Shown here in pieces: positions 1-9,787 of a stretch of DNA of 64,000 nt (its first letter is position 1; every line of letters starts with the position of its first letter). Below the pieces are notes generated by a model. The model ran no database searches, was not told where the DNA came from, and saw only the letters and a list, made by a program, of their open reading frames with translations. The DNA lies in the NCBI GenBank assembly GCA_024516035.1, contig CM044965.1:25678493-25742492 (forward strand). The letters run 5' to 3'. The position numbers were made by a program, and so were the translations under genes. The stretch comes from Bactericera cockerelli (lineage: Eukaryota; Arthropoda; Insecta; Hemiptera; Triozidae).

Positions 1-195
1 TACATATTCTCTTTCTTTATCTTTCTTTCTACCAAAAAATAAATTATTTCATTATTGCTTTTTCCTTCTTTCTCTTTTTTTATTTAATTTTTATGTGATT
101 ATAATAATTGGATGTTGATAAAGCCATTGTAAGGTCAACATCTGTTTTTTATATACAATAAAAATAAATACATTGAATTACTTCTCCATGTTCAG

Positions 196-428
196 GTGGC
201 CAGCAGGCGTTCCGCCTTCTCACAGCCAACGTGCTTCGCGTGGCCGCCATCAACTCCGTGGGCGACTTTGTCCTCTTCCTAGCCAAGGTCCTGGTCGTTG
301 CCTGCACAGTGTTCCTGGGCTTCTACCTGATCGACCCCATCCCCGGCGTGCAACACCTGAACGTGCCCCTGACGATTCTCGCCCTGGTCGCCTACTTCAT
401 AGCCCACTGCTTCTTCACCGTCTACGAG
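196..428 (+). CDS. SLC44-like penultimate coding exon
   Basis: Acceptor ttcag at 191-195, donor gtgagt from 429. Two bases complete a split codon, then the frame runs GQQAFRLL to TVYE. It ends in phase 0. Confidence 0.92.
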
Positions 429-2035
429 GTGAGTTGTTGTTGTTTACGTTACCATGGCAACTGAATTGTTGTTTACGTTACTATGGCAACTGATTGTTGT
501 TTATGTTACCATAGCAACGAACACATCCCGGCGTACAACACCTAAATGTGCCCCTGACTATTCTGGCCCTTATTATTATGGTCGCGTACTTTATGCCACT
601 GCTTCTTCACCGTCTACGAGGTTTTGTTTACGTTACCATGGCGACTGAATTTTGTTACCATGGAAACCGATATTGTTTACGTTATCGTTCACCTGAAAGT
701 TTCCCTGACTATTGTGGCCCTGGTCGCGTAACTTCATAGCCCACTGCTTCTTCACTGTCTACGAGGTGAGTTGTTACGTTACCATGGCAACTGACTTGTT
801 GTTTACATTACATGGCAACTAATTTTTGTTACCATGGAAACCGACATTGTTTACGTTATCTCGTTCACCTGAAAGTTTCCCACTATTGTGTCTGTGATCG
901 CGTACTTCATACCCACTGCTCTCACTGTCTACGAGGTGAGTTGTTTACGTTACCATGGCAACTGAATTGTTGTTTACGTTACTATGGCAACTGAATTGTT
1001 GTTTACATTACTTGGTAACTAAATTGTTGTTTATGTACTATGGAAACCGACATTATTACGTTATCATGCACCTGAAAGTTTCCCTGACTATGTGGCTGTT
1101 TGTCGCGAACTTCATAGCCACTGCTTCTTCACTGTCTACGACGTGAGTTGTTGTGTACGTTACCATGGCAACTGAATTGTTGTTTACGTTACCCATGGCA
1201 ACTGAGTTGTTGTTTATGTTAATATGGCAACTGCATTGTGTTTATGTTAACATGGCAATTGAATTGTTGTTTTGTTACCATGGCAAACTGAATTGTTGTT
1301 TACGTTACCATGGAAACTGAATTGTTGTTTATGTTACCATGGCAAACTGAATTGTTGTTTTATGTTTATGTTACCATGACAACTGAATTGTGGTTTATGT
1401 TTCCATGACAACTGAATTGTTATTTATTTACATAGTAACTAAATTGTTGTTTATGTTACGTTACTAGGCAACTGAATTGTGTTTACATTACCATAGCTAC
1501 TAAATTGTTGTTTATGTAACTTACCATGGCAACTGAATTGTTGTTTACATTACCATAGCTCTGAATGTTGTTATAGTTACCCATGCAACTGAATTGTTGT
1601 TTATGTTACCAGGCAACTGAATTGTTGTTTTACATGTACCACTACTCTGAATTGTTGTTATGTTACCATGACACTAATTGTTTTTTTGGACCATGGCAAC
1701 TGAATTGGTTGTTTACATTACCATAGCAACTGAATTGTTGTTTATGTTATCATGACAACGAATTGTTGTTTATGTTACTGGCAACTGAATTGTTGTTTAC
1801 GTTACCATAGCACTGAATTGTTGTTTAGTTTACCAGCAACGATAGTTAGTTTATATTTATATTATTTTCCTACCTTTTTCAGATGGTGATCGACACAATC
1901 TTCCTGTGTTTCTGCGAGGACTGTGAGCTGAATGATGGTGAGGGGAAGCCCTACTTCATGAGTGCCGGACTTATGGAGTTTGTGGAAGACTCCAACCGGG
2001 AGCTGCGTGTTGGAGATGCCACCAATAACGCCTAG
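196..2035 (+). CDS. Choline transporter-like protein (SLC44A1/CTL1 type), 3' end
   Basis: Last two coding exons of a multi-pass choline transporter. The first exon (196-428) encodes residues like RVAAINSVGDFVLFLAKVLV, two hydrophobic spans and AHCFFTVYE. The second (1883-2035) begins MVIDTIFLCFCED and runs through PYFMS and LMEFVEDS to a TAG stop. Both blocks are hallmarks of the SLC44 C-terminus: paired membrane helices, then a cytosolic tail with the LFLCF..D and LMEFVE motifs. Exon 1 has an AG acceptor at 194-195 and a strong GAG|gtgagt donor at 428/429. Exon 2 follows a pyrimidine-rich acceptor and is joined in phase 0. The upstream exons, including most membrane helices, lie outside the window. 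Both exons have decayed partial copies downstream. The family is clear; the exact paralogue is inferred. Confidence 0.93.
429..1865 (+). repeat. Degenerate minisatellite in SLC44-like intron, with exon-end copies
   Basis: The whole intron is a decayed tandem array of a roughly 30-35 bp unit, best summarised as TTACCATGGCAACTGAATTG plus TTGTTTACG. Dozens of variants can be counted by eye. At about 524-625, 690-775, 865-940 and 1065-1150 the array also carries degenerate copies of the 3' end of the upstream exon, including the acgaggtgag donor. The array therefore grew from a unit that spanned the exon/intron boundary. Confidence 0.9.
1883..2035 (+). CDS. SLC44-like terminal coding exon
   Basis: Acceptor tttttcag ends at 1882. 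Fifty codons and TAG (2033-2035) give MVIDTIFLCFCEDCELNDGE through the final NNA. Phase 0 entry matches the previous exon. Confidence 0.93.
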   Translation: MVIDTIFLCFCEDCELNDGEGKPYFMSAGLMEFVEDSNRELRVGDATNNA

Positions 2036-2470
2036 ACCTCTGCTCTACGATATCTAACCTCCTTGAATTAGACGCCACCAGTAAGCTTAGACCCTGCTCT
2101 ACTTATCTACCTCTTGAATGAATTGAATTCTCATGAAGAATTCTAACAGTATCTGAATTCTTGAATTGAAAGGAAGCCCTACCACTTTACTGAACTTAAG
2201 CCCTACTGTACATGAGCATTTATGGAAGATTTCAACGGACAACTATAGAGATGTTGGTGATGCTTTCAATAATGTCTACGACTCTGCTCACTCTATCTAA
2301 CCTCATTGAATTGAATTGAATTCTCATGAAGAATTTCTAACAGTATCTGAATTCTTAATTGAAAGGAAGGGCCCCTGCTTTACTGAACTTAAGCCCTACT
2401 GTACATGATGACATTTATGGAAGATTTCAACGGACAACTATGGAGATGTTGGTGATGCTTTTAGACATCA
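2036..2470 (+). repeat. Decayed tandem copies of the SLC44-like terminal exon and 3' UTR
   Basis: After the stop, two copies (about 2165-2335 and 2365-2465) resemble the last exon: aaggaagccctac, catttatggaagatttcaac and gagatgttggtgatgc match gggaagccctac, tatggagtttgtggaagactccaac and gcgtgttggagatgcc of the real exon. They are interrupted and noncoding. The 3' UTR and polyadenylation site lie somewhere in this stretch. Confidence 0.75.
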
Positions 2471-3340
2471 TCTATATCAACTATTCGATAGTAATCCTTA
2501 AATGAGCCATTTACGAACATTGAATCGATTTAATTCTCATTCGTTCAACTTCTCTTAAACGAGCCAGACTAAGACTGCTAACTTGCTTGAAAAAGTTCGC
2601 TCTTTTTAAATTTTTACTATCGTTGACACTTTAACCGCTAGCGCACAAAACTGAGTACAGATGCTCATACTAGCTCGACTCGGCTACAGACACAGCTTAA
2701 TAACCCGTGGCTGTAGTAACCCCTTTGGTCAAAACCTCAAGTACAAATCGTCCAAAAATAATTGAATTTTCTCCTGTTTCCTTTTCCTCCCTATTTTCTT
2801 CCTGAATTTTTCCTATTTCATTGAATTTTTCCCTATTTTATTCCCTTATTTACCGAGAAAAAAATATACATTTTTAATAAATTATTCCAGTTATTTTTTT
2901 TATATAATTCCAGTTTTATAGTCATAAAGTTGGTATACATACGTAGCTTTTAAATACAAAAATACTACCCTAGTTACTAAGTATTTATGATTTTTTCTCA
3001 ATTTTCTCAACAACAACAAAACATGAGGCGTTTGAACTCAGTGTTATACAGACCGAATGAATGTTTTGATATTGATATTATTAAGTTTTTAAACTACTCC
3101 TTCGATATATCATGGATTTGTTGCGTTAATTTTTTTTTATTGTATTATTTTTTTAAGGTTTCTTTTTATTATTAAGATTAAGCATTTTTTGTTACGTTGA
3201 AAGTACACTGGATTTAACTGTCGTTTTTTCTTTCTTTTTTTTACCATAATTTTTGGACCATAATTTGTCAAAAATTGATTGTCCTTTGAGCCAAGTGGTT
3301 TTTTTGTACGAATTACGGTGATCCAATGGACAAGATTGAA
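2471..3340. other. AT-rich intergenic stretch
   Basis: I see no gene and no repeat I can delimit. Short open frames here have no recognisable motifs. Confidence 0.6.
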
Positions 3341-3342
3341 CA

Positions 3343-3540
3343 TGAAACGCGCTGGTCTGGTAATCCAGGTAGCGTAGGGATCCGTTGGTTCGAATCCCAC
3401 CCAGTGCATGAACTTTTCCTCATTAATTTGAATTTGTGTCCACGTAATAATAAGACTCTTGAGGTTAGGTGTTACAAAATGCTTTGACTATTAACCTCGC
3501 TTGGTGGTAACCTTCCACTAAAGAGTGTTACTATTATTAA
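3343..3540 (+). repeat. SINE family A copy
   Basis: tRNA-derived head (acgcgctggtctggtaatcc, ggttcgaatcccacccagtg B box), a body with the gaggttaggtg block, and the tail aaagagtgttactattatta. The head resembles a Thr-type tRNA (GGT in the anticodon loop). The 5' end of the head is eroded. Confidence 0.85.
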
Positions 3541-3634
3541 TTCCACTGCTCTTATACGATAAGTCTAAATCTATACTTATAAATGTGAATCTCTGCATAA
3601 ATTGCTTTGATGAGAACATTACTGTCTCAGTTAA

Positions 3635-3810
3635 ACCTTGCTCAGTACCTTGATGGATTCGCAACCTGGAGGTTGGTGGTTCGAACCCCAGCCGGGACAT
3701 GAAAAGTTATCCTCTCATTTGGGATTTTGACCATCTAATAATACGTCTTACTGCTGGAATAATGGGACTCATTAGTCCTAATCGGACAGTTTATAATAAT
3801 AAGGCGATAT
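3635..3810 (+). repeat. SINE family B copy
   Basis: tRNA-like B box ggttcgaaccccagccggga, then the family body (gggattttgacca, aatacgtcttactgctggaa) and the tail gggactcattagtcctaatc. The A-box half is poorly preserved. Confidence 0.82.
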
Positions 3811-4114
3811 AATTATTATTATTATACAAGTATGTGAAATGTTAAATATTATAACCTCGCTTAACAAATTACCCTATAATTTGTTACATATTGGATGTCA
3901 AACATGTTGAATTTATTCTAGCCTGAAAGTAATCTTTTCTTTGTGTTATGTATAAGTTTTTATTAATGGAGTATTAAATCCAATATCTCTTTTATATTTA
4001 GGATTTTTAAGTTGAATTTCAAGAAGATTTTCTTTCATACATTCTTCCAACTTTATTAAATCTCTTGACAGGCCTGGTATCCCACTGAGCGCCATTTTGT
4101 CGCGCAACGTTTCA

Positions 4115-4300
4115 TTATTATTATTTTAATCTTTATTAGGACACAATATTTACAGAATAGAATTAAGAAAAAAAAAAGATAAAAAAGTATGAAAAATAAA
4201 TAAGTCTTGGTATTTTAATCTTTATTAGGAGGACACAATATTTACAGAAAAGAATTAAGAAGAAAAAAAAAGATAAAATAGTATGAAAAATAAATTGCGT
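4115..4300. repeat. Tandem duplication, about 95 bp x 2
   Basis: The segment beginning ttttaatctttattagga and ending agtatgaaaaataaat occurs twice in direct order (4120-4205 and 4212-4293) with small indels. The rest of 3811-4670 is AT-rich with nothing else visible. Confidence 0.8.
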
Positions 4301-4666
4301 ATTGATTTAAGTCATCGATTTTGTCTGCTAATTTCTCCCTAAATTTTGCTCTCAGTGACATCCCGGCCTTGCTTTATAATGATTTTATTTTCCTATCAAT
4401 AGTAAGATTATTATCATTATCATTATTATTATTATTCTTTATTATGGACTGCCATCACTATTTTTCTACTAAAAACTATTCTGTATTCTTTTTCTTAAAA
4501 TTAATAGAATGAAAAATCTAAATATGTATGTAACTCCTAAAATGATACCTAAATTTGGTTTGAACCTATTTGTGAGTTGGATACTTGTATTACTTATGCT
4601 TGTGACTTTGTAATTAAGTTGTTTTTTAAGAAGTGAAAATAATTTATTTAAAAATGAAAAATGTTT

Positions 4667-4670
<4 letters not shown>

Positions 4671-4709
<39 letters not shown>

Positions 4710-4754
4710 CCTCCCTCCCTCCCTCCCTCCCTCCCTCCCTCCCTCCCTCCCTCG
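4671..4754. repeat. Microsatellites (CT)n and (CCCT)n
   Basis: An uninterrupted CT dinucleotide run passes directly into a CCCT tetranucleotide run. No gene is visible from here to 5130. Confidence 0.95.
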
Positions 4755-5139
4755 TGAAAACATTTTAATAAAAAAAAACTTTATTTTGACTGGTTTTACT
4801 GGAAATCTCACACTTATTCTAAATTACATTTTTGGTTTGTAAGTTTTCTTTTTTTTTAAATTACTATTTTTCTACGATATTTTTCGTTCTCTTGGCTTTA
4901 TCTCTATGTATGGTTAAGAATAATTTTACAATTTATTTACTTTACCCAAATATGTCCATTGGGTCATTTTTGGAACAAAATTTTCAAACAGGAATGCGTC
5001 CTTAAGGTTAGTAATACGCGTTCAAATGCACTGTCTTGCCTCATCAATTAAAATTCGGTAACTGTCACTAGTGATAGTAACCATACAATTCAAAGCGACG
5101 TTAAACCCAATTTAAAAGAGAGAAAAACGGGGGGAAAAT

Positions 5140-5300
5140 AGCCCATCTCAGTAGTTTGATCGATAAGTTGGTGGACTTGTAACCTGGAGGTCGGTGGTTC
5201 CACTCCCAACCATGACAAATATTCGTCTCGTCTAATTAAGACGAGCTTGAGTAATATTGTGATATCACCATTAACTCAAATAAATATCTATAACACGCTT
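5140..5300 (+). repeat. SINE family C copy
   Basis: tRNA-like head (tcagtagtttgatcgataag, gtggacttgtaacctggagg, ggtggttccactccc), then the gtgatatcac body. Loop TTGTAA suggests a Thr(TGT)-type tRNA origin. Confidence 0.8.
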
Positions 5301-5557
5301 TAACATGAAGTAAAACATTTGAAAAAATTAACATTCAAATGTGTTTGGACATATTTGGGTCAAGAACATGACGTATGTTAAGGTCTCTTCTGTATTTATT
5401 GTATGTGTGAGCTGTTTAATTTCACTCTCAATATACGACTTTTATTTTTTACAGTATCTATGTTGTTTTGAATTTAGTAAGTAGTAGTAGTATCTATGAA
5501 TTGTAATTGGGCACCAAGTTCTTCAAGTTCTTTTAACTGAAGACAGCTATTTTAGCC

Positions 5558-5745
5558 TTTATCTTGATATTGCCCTCTCATTCTCAGGACACTTACAAAC
5601 CTGCTACCCACATTGACCTCACCCAGCCTGGGTTGAGCCGAAATGCCAGCATCACGAAGTCTTCACCTCGCTGGACGTTGCCTAACTTCGGTGATCCTAC
5701 GAGAACCGCTGCATTCAACGAGCCATCGACGCTGACTCGTTTTCA
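5558..5745 (+). repeat. Repeat family G copy
   Basis: Dispersed repeat without a clear tRNA head. Diagnostic blocks are caaacctgctacccacattg, acctcacccagcctgggttg and cttcacctcgctggacgttg, ending gccatcgacgctg. Confidence 0.85.
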
Positions 5746-5879
5746 ATTTATAACTTTACCTTTTCGAATTATATTCGTTTCGCGAGAGAACGCCTCCCAG
5801 AAACTACAGTGGCTATATAACGGTTCAGTGGAAGAGAAAGCCCCAGGCTTTAACCTCGCCCCTTGGTTCACTACACATT

Positions 5880-5965
5880 AATAATAACACTCTTTAGTGG
5901 AAGGTAACCACCAGGCGAGGTTAATGCTCAAAGCATTTTCTACCACCTAACCCTCTAATAAAGAA
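5880..5965 (-). repeat. SINE family A tail fragment
   Basis: Reverse-orientation 3' part of family A: cactctttagtggaaggtaa, ccaccaggcgaggttaatgc, agcattttctaccacctaac. Confidence 0.85.
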
Positions 5966-6039
5966 CACATTCTATTGTGTTCTTTTTTTTCATGTTATAT
6001 TTTGTTGAATGTATCATGTAGTTGACCAATAAAGTGTTA

Positions 6040-6960
6040 AATAATAATAGTAACTGAACTACGCATGCGCTTGACGAGTAAATGAATTTTGTGAATTCTT
6101 ATTGTTTTTTTTTTGAAGTGGGGTTTAACGTCGCTTTCAACTGGTCATATCACGACGGGGGTTTTACCCTCCATTCGCAGGAAACTCACAAACCTGCTAC
6201 TCACATTGACCTCACCCAGCCTGAGTGGGGCCGGGAAAAGCCAGCGTCACGAGAATTAGAATTTGAATGGTCACCCATCCAAGTCTTAACCTCGCTGGAT
6301 GTCGCTTAACTTCGGTGTTCTGAAGGGAACCGGTGTATTCAACATGCCATCGACGCTGGCTTCTTATTGTTTTCACAGCACATTGAACTTGAGTATAATC
6401 ACCATGACCCTTGTGTTAAATAATGTTAAATGTGTTAAATAATAATAATAGTAACTGAACTACGCATGCGTTTGACGAGTAAATAAATTTTGCTAACTCT
6501 TATTGTTTTCACAGCACATTGAACTTGAGTATAATCACCATGACCCTTGTGTTAAATAATGTTAAATGTGTTAAATAATAATAATAGTAACTGAACTAAG
6601 CATGCGTTTGACGAGTAAATAAATTCTGCTAACTCTTATTGTTTTCACAGCACATTGAACTTGAGTATGATCACCATGACCCTTGTAGTGGCGTTTGTCC
6701 AGTTGATAGTCATGACCTGGTCCACTACATATTCTATAGTATTGGTCACAATAGATCTTACTAGGTCGCAGTGTTAATTGTATGGTGTTTCAGACGAAAC
6801 CCTGCAACCAGGTTTTATAATAATATTCTATAGTATTCTTTTTTTTTCATGTTAAATAAAGTATCATGTAGTTGACCAATAAAGAGTTAAATAATAATAA
6901 TAATAACTGAACTACGCATGCGCTTGATGAGTAAATAAATTTAGTGAACTCTTATTGTTT
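6040..6960. repeat. Tandem array carrying copies of the dynein light chain terminal exon end
   Basis: Units of about 120 bp start near 6040, 6358, 6440, 6560 and 6880. Each contains ctgaactacgcatgcg and gacgagtaaat, and then ttattgttttcacagcacat and tgaacttgagtat. The last block is the antisense of the final codons and stop of the neighbouring dynein light chain exon. The copy at 6650-6722 retains the most exon sequence. A family G element interrupts the array at 6112-6362. Confidence 0.8.
6112..6362 (+). repeat. Repeat family G copy, near-identical to 10772-11027
   Basis: Begins gtggggtttaacgtcgcttt and ends gccatcgacgctggct. Apart from a 4-base difference (ccat present in the other copy), I see no mismatch with the copy at 10772-11027, so the two are recent or gene-converted. 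Confidence 0.9.
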
Positions 6961-7112
6961 TCACAGCACATTGAACTTGAGTATGATCACCATGACCCTG
7001 GTGGTGGCGTTTGTCCAGTTGATAGTCATGACTTGGTCCAGCTGTTTATCCCACAGCGCGGACATGACACTGGTCAGTCCGAACGTGAACTTTTGGCTCA
7101 CTGCTACCTTCA
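6961..7112 (-). CDS. Dynein light chain exon 3 with stop
   Basis: Acceptor tttcctctttccag ends at 7113. Two bases complete a Val codon, 49 codons follow, and TGA lies at 6963-6961. Partial copies exist at about 7568-7652 (5' half) and in the array at 6358-6722 (3' end). Confidence 0.85.
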
Positions 7113-9206
7113 CTGGAAAGAGGAAACAAAAATTGGTCCAAAGTATTCCAACGGCTGGGCTGGGTGGAAGAGATTGCCATAGGCAATAACCCACCCTTTA
7201 GTTAGGACATATCGCCGCTGCAAACACAAACTGTCGTATCTGCAAATTTTGCCATTTTCAGTTAAGAAGCGCACATTCTTCTTTTTTCACGTCACGAACT
7301 GTCGTATCTGTATCTCAACTCCTTCCCGAAGTATTCAAGTTTAAAGGTTAGTCGTATGTGAGTTTCAAAGATTCTCAGCAAGCACGAACCACTATGTGCG
7401 CTTCTTAACTGAAAATGACAAAATTTGCAGATACGACAGTTTGTGTTTGCAGCGGCGATATGTTTCTATATATTTTTCTATTCTTTTTCATTTTTATTGT
7501 TTCCATTTTTTTCATTGTTAAAATAATTATTTGTTTTATATAAAATAATTATTTGTTTTATAATAATTATATTATCCCACAGAGCGAACATGACACTGGT
7601 CAGTCCGAAGGTGAACTTTTGACTCACTGCTACCTTCACTGGAAAGAGGAAGTGAATGAAAAAAAAAAAGAAATGAATGAAAAAAACATTTTCATTCATT
7701 CATTTATATCATGTATCATTTAAATCATATAGCATACATACAAGAGTGTATGCTTAAAATATAATAATAAAGGAAGTAAAGTTGAGCCGTGTTTTTCTTT
7801 TGGACAAATTTTTTTTCCAGATTCAGTATTTCCATTTTCTTCCAAGTTTAGCTTAGCTTCCCCACTATTCGTGAAAGAAAAATGCGTTTCGGTACTTTTA
7901 GGGCAGAATTAATAGACGTTTTTGTAATACCTCTATGGTGCTAAGTCACGGATTGCGTACTGTGTAAGATAGGGAAAACCGACGCTAAGCAATATGACTT
8001 AAGTTCTTGATGTTGTCTATTAATTCCGCCCTTAAAGATAAACAATGAACTTAACTTATAAAAGAAATGGAAGCAAGAAATCCATTTTGGTTAACCAAAC
8101 TGGAAGAAAATTTTTCTTTCCAAAAGAAAAAGGACTTTCTTCCAGTTCGTCCATTCTATTCCATTTGAATCCACTTTGGTTAGAAAGAAAAATACAGCTT
8201 TGTACTAAAGTATTCCAACGGCAATGACCCCCATTTTTTTTTTTTTTTCATCACTGTTCACACGCAGTAATAATGCTGCAATTACGTTAACAGATAGGAG
8301 GGACACTGCATACAGGCTAAAAACCTATATCCAGGCCCTCGCTACAACTTTATTTATATTGTTTTACAGTAAGATCTGGATCATGACATGACCATGATTT
8401 AGGGCAAAATTAATAGACGTTTTTGTAAAACTTCTGTGGCGCTAAGTCACAGATTGCGTACTGTGTAAAATAGGGAAAACCGACGCTTAACAATGACTTG
8501 AGATATAGAATTTGTTTATTAATTTCGCCCTAATTCTGGAAATATTCGCTCGGTCTCAAAATTACCTGGACAATGATAAGTTCATCCATTGAACCCACGT
8601 CACCGTGCGTTCATATGTCAATACCATTTGTCAAATAAAATAAAATTAATTGACGTAAGTAAGGGTGGAAGTACTCACTCACCCACATATTTATTCACGT
8701 GTTTCTTCCCACTTATCACATCGTACACAACACCAAGCAGCTTTTGCAGGAGGACACTCTTCGTCCTGTCGTCATAGATTGTCTCTCCCACCGCATCTTG
8801 GATGGCACTGGTTATCTCTTCACGAATGAGTTCTATGTCGAATTCTGGAAACTGGAAGCAACAACGAAAAAAAAAAAAAAAAAAATGAACTGGGTGGGAT
8901 TCGAACCAACGGATCCCTACGCTACCTGGATTTTATAATGTAGGTACAAGAGTATTTAGGGCGAAATTAATAGACAAGCTGGCACCACTCTGCGTCTCGA
9001 ATATCTCGACAACCGTAAGGTTGCAAAACGAAAAAATGAAAATGCAAATCACTGCAAAACGTTGAAACAAGAACGGTTCAAATCGGTGGAAGTGGTGAGC
9101 CAACTTAACATAGCTAAACTTGTCTTGACCATAGTTCTATGTTTTTCTGGTGACTCACCTCAGAAAATGATAACTCCGACAAATTCCCACTGGCACTTTC
9201 TCCCAT
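6961..9206 (-). CDS. Tctex-type dynein light chain (DYNLT-like), complete
   Basis: Small dimeric light chain expected to bind dynein intermediate chain and cargo. Exons on the minus strand: 9206-9159 (MGESASGNLSELSFSE), 8851-8683 and 7112-6961. CDS totals 369 nt, 122 aa, against about 113 aa for classic Tctex1. Family match: exon 2 has a helical stretch LIREEITSAIQDAVG and ends KHVNKYVV, aligned to VKEAIESAI and KPFKYIV of Tctex1. Exon 3 has QKFTFGL, then LWDKQLD, MTINWTNAT and a hydrophobic end ILKFNVL, matching QKNGAGL, FWD, TVRWENKT and the terminal strand. All donors are gtgagt-like, acceptors are ttccag, and phases 0, 0/1, 1 agree. Paralogue (DYNLT1/3 versus a Tctex1-domain protein) is uncertain because the sequence is divergent. 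Confidence 0.85.
7155..7500 (+). repeat. Repeat family H copy interrupted by a MITE
   Basis: Begins gggtggaagagattgccata and ggcaataaccc, then ttagttaggacatat. The element resumes after 7462 (gtttctatatatttttctat), as in the uninterrupted copy at 33885. The interruption is the 7208-7462 inverted-repeat element. Confidence 0.8.
7208..7462. mobile_element. MITE, about 255 bp, with about 65 bp terminal inverted repeats
   Basis: Left arm cgccgctgcaaacacaaact through agttaagaagcgcacat matches the reverse complement of the right arm with about one mismatch over 65 bases. The interior has no ORF. Flanking ATAT on both sides and the empty family H site (acatatgttt) give a 4-bp (or shorter AT) target duplication. 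No transposase family is assigned. Confidence 0.85.
7568..7652 (-). pseudogene. Partial copy of dynein light chain exon 3
   Basis: Reverse strand reads acttcctctttccag and then KVAVSQKFTFGLTSVMFALW before diverging at GATAA. It retains the acceptor but lacks the second half and stop. It sits between exons 2 and 3 of the parent gene. Confidence 0.85.
7785..8205. mobile_element. MITE family M2 with nested MITE M1
   Basis: Ends gagccgtgtttttcttt and agaaagaaaaatacagct are inverted repeats. The interior blocks cttccccactattcgtgaaa and ccattttggttaaccaaact are shared with 30117-30418 and 18555-18843. M1 (7898-8036) is inserted inside, and the uninterrupted sequence is preserved at 30230-30250. 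Confidence 0.85.
7898..8036. mobile_element. MITE family M1 copy
   Basis: Ends gggcagaattaatagacg and gtctattaattccgccc are inverted repeats. The interior gctaagtcacggattgcgta is family-specific. Flanks TTA...TTA and the empty site acttttaaagat at 30233 give a TTA (or TA) target duplication, as in PIF/Harbinger-type elements. Confidence 0.88.
8399..8533. mobile_element. MITE family M1 copy
   Basis: Starts ttagggcaaaattaatagac and ends ttaatttcgccctaa, with the same interior gtcacagattgcgtactgtg. A solo terminal fragment (ttagggcgaaattaatagac) lies at 8957-8977. Confidence 0.88.
8683..8851 (-). CDS. Dynein light chain exon 2
   Basis: Acceptor ttgcttccag at 8861-8852, phase 0 entry, 56 codons plus one base, donor gtgagtgagt from 8682. 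Choosing the inner acceptor at 8845 would not join exon 1 in frame. Confidence 0.85.
8884..8935 (-). repeat. SINE family A head fragment
   Basis: Contains the antisense tRNA-like B box (ggtgggattcgaaccaacgg) and cctacgctacctgga only. It follows an A run just upstream of dynein exon 2. Confidence 0.8.
9159..9206 (-). CDS. Dynein light chain exon 1 with start codon
   Basis: ATG at 9206-9204, 16 codons, donor GAG|gtgagt. It is chosen because its phase fits exon 2 and its donor is consensus. It is short and not conserved, so the N-terminus is the weakest part. Confidence 0.7.
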
Positions 9207-9537
9207 TTTAATTTGAAATTCACAAGTAGATAATTATTAACTAAGGCTAAATAAAGAAAACTAATAAAATTAGGGTCAAAATAACAAGTAGATTATTTGG
9301 TTCTAACTACATCTAATAAAACCAAATAACAAATTAATTATTTGTTTTTAAACTGAAGCTAGATAAATAAAATTAACCAACAAATAAATTGTAACTATTC
9401 TGGAATTAAACTTTGCGAGAGATGAAATTGGTCAAATAAATAAAGTCACTGTGTTGTAAGAGATCTTTATGATTGGCTGCTACCAAGTTTTAGAAATGAT
9501 AAGATCAATTCATTTTCTTGTTTTTTTTTTGGGGGGG

Positions 9538-9752
9538 GGGGGTTAACGTCGCTTTCAACTGCATGGTCATATCACGACGGGAATGTTTCTCTCCGTTCGT
9601 AGGAAACTCACAAACCTGCTACCCACGTGAACCTCAATCAACCTGGGAAGGCCAGAAAGCCAGCATCAATAAGTCTTCACCTCGCTGGAAGTTGCTTAAT
9701 TTCGGTGATCCTACAAGAATCGGTGCGTTCAACGCCCCATCGACGATGGCAA
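9538..9752 (+). repeat. Repeat family G copy
   Basis: Preceded by a T10G10 run. Contains gttaacgtcgctttcaactg, aggaaactcacaaacctgct, cttcacctcgctggaagttg and ccatcgacgatgg. Confidence 0.85.
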
Positions 9753-9787
9753 TTTTTTCTTATGCTCTTCTAATATGTTGTTTTTCA

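Noticed and set aside
173..493. Open frames overlapping the first choline-transporter exon in other frames
   Set aside because: They are shadows of the real exon frame, which alone matches SLC44 and fits both splice sites.
6944..7189. Plus-strand frames over the dynein light chain exon, one of them hydrophobic
   Set aside because: The minus strand has strong splice sites, matching phases and Tctex-family residues. The near-duplicate at 7570 keeps the minus frame better.
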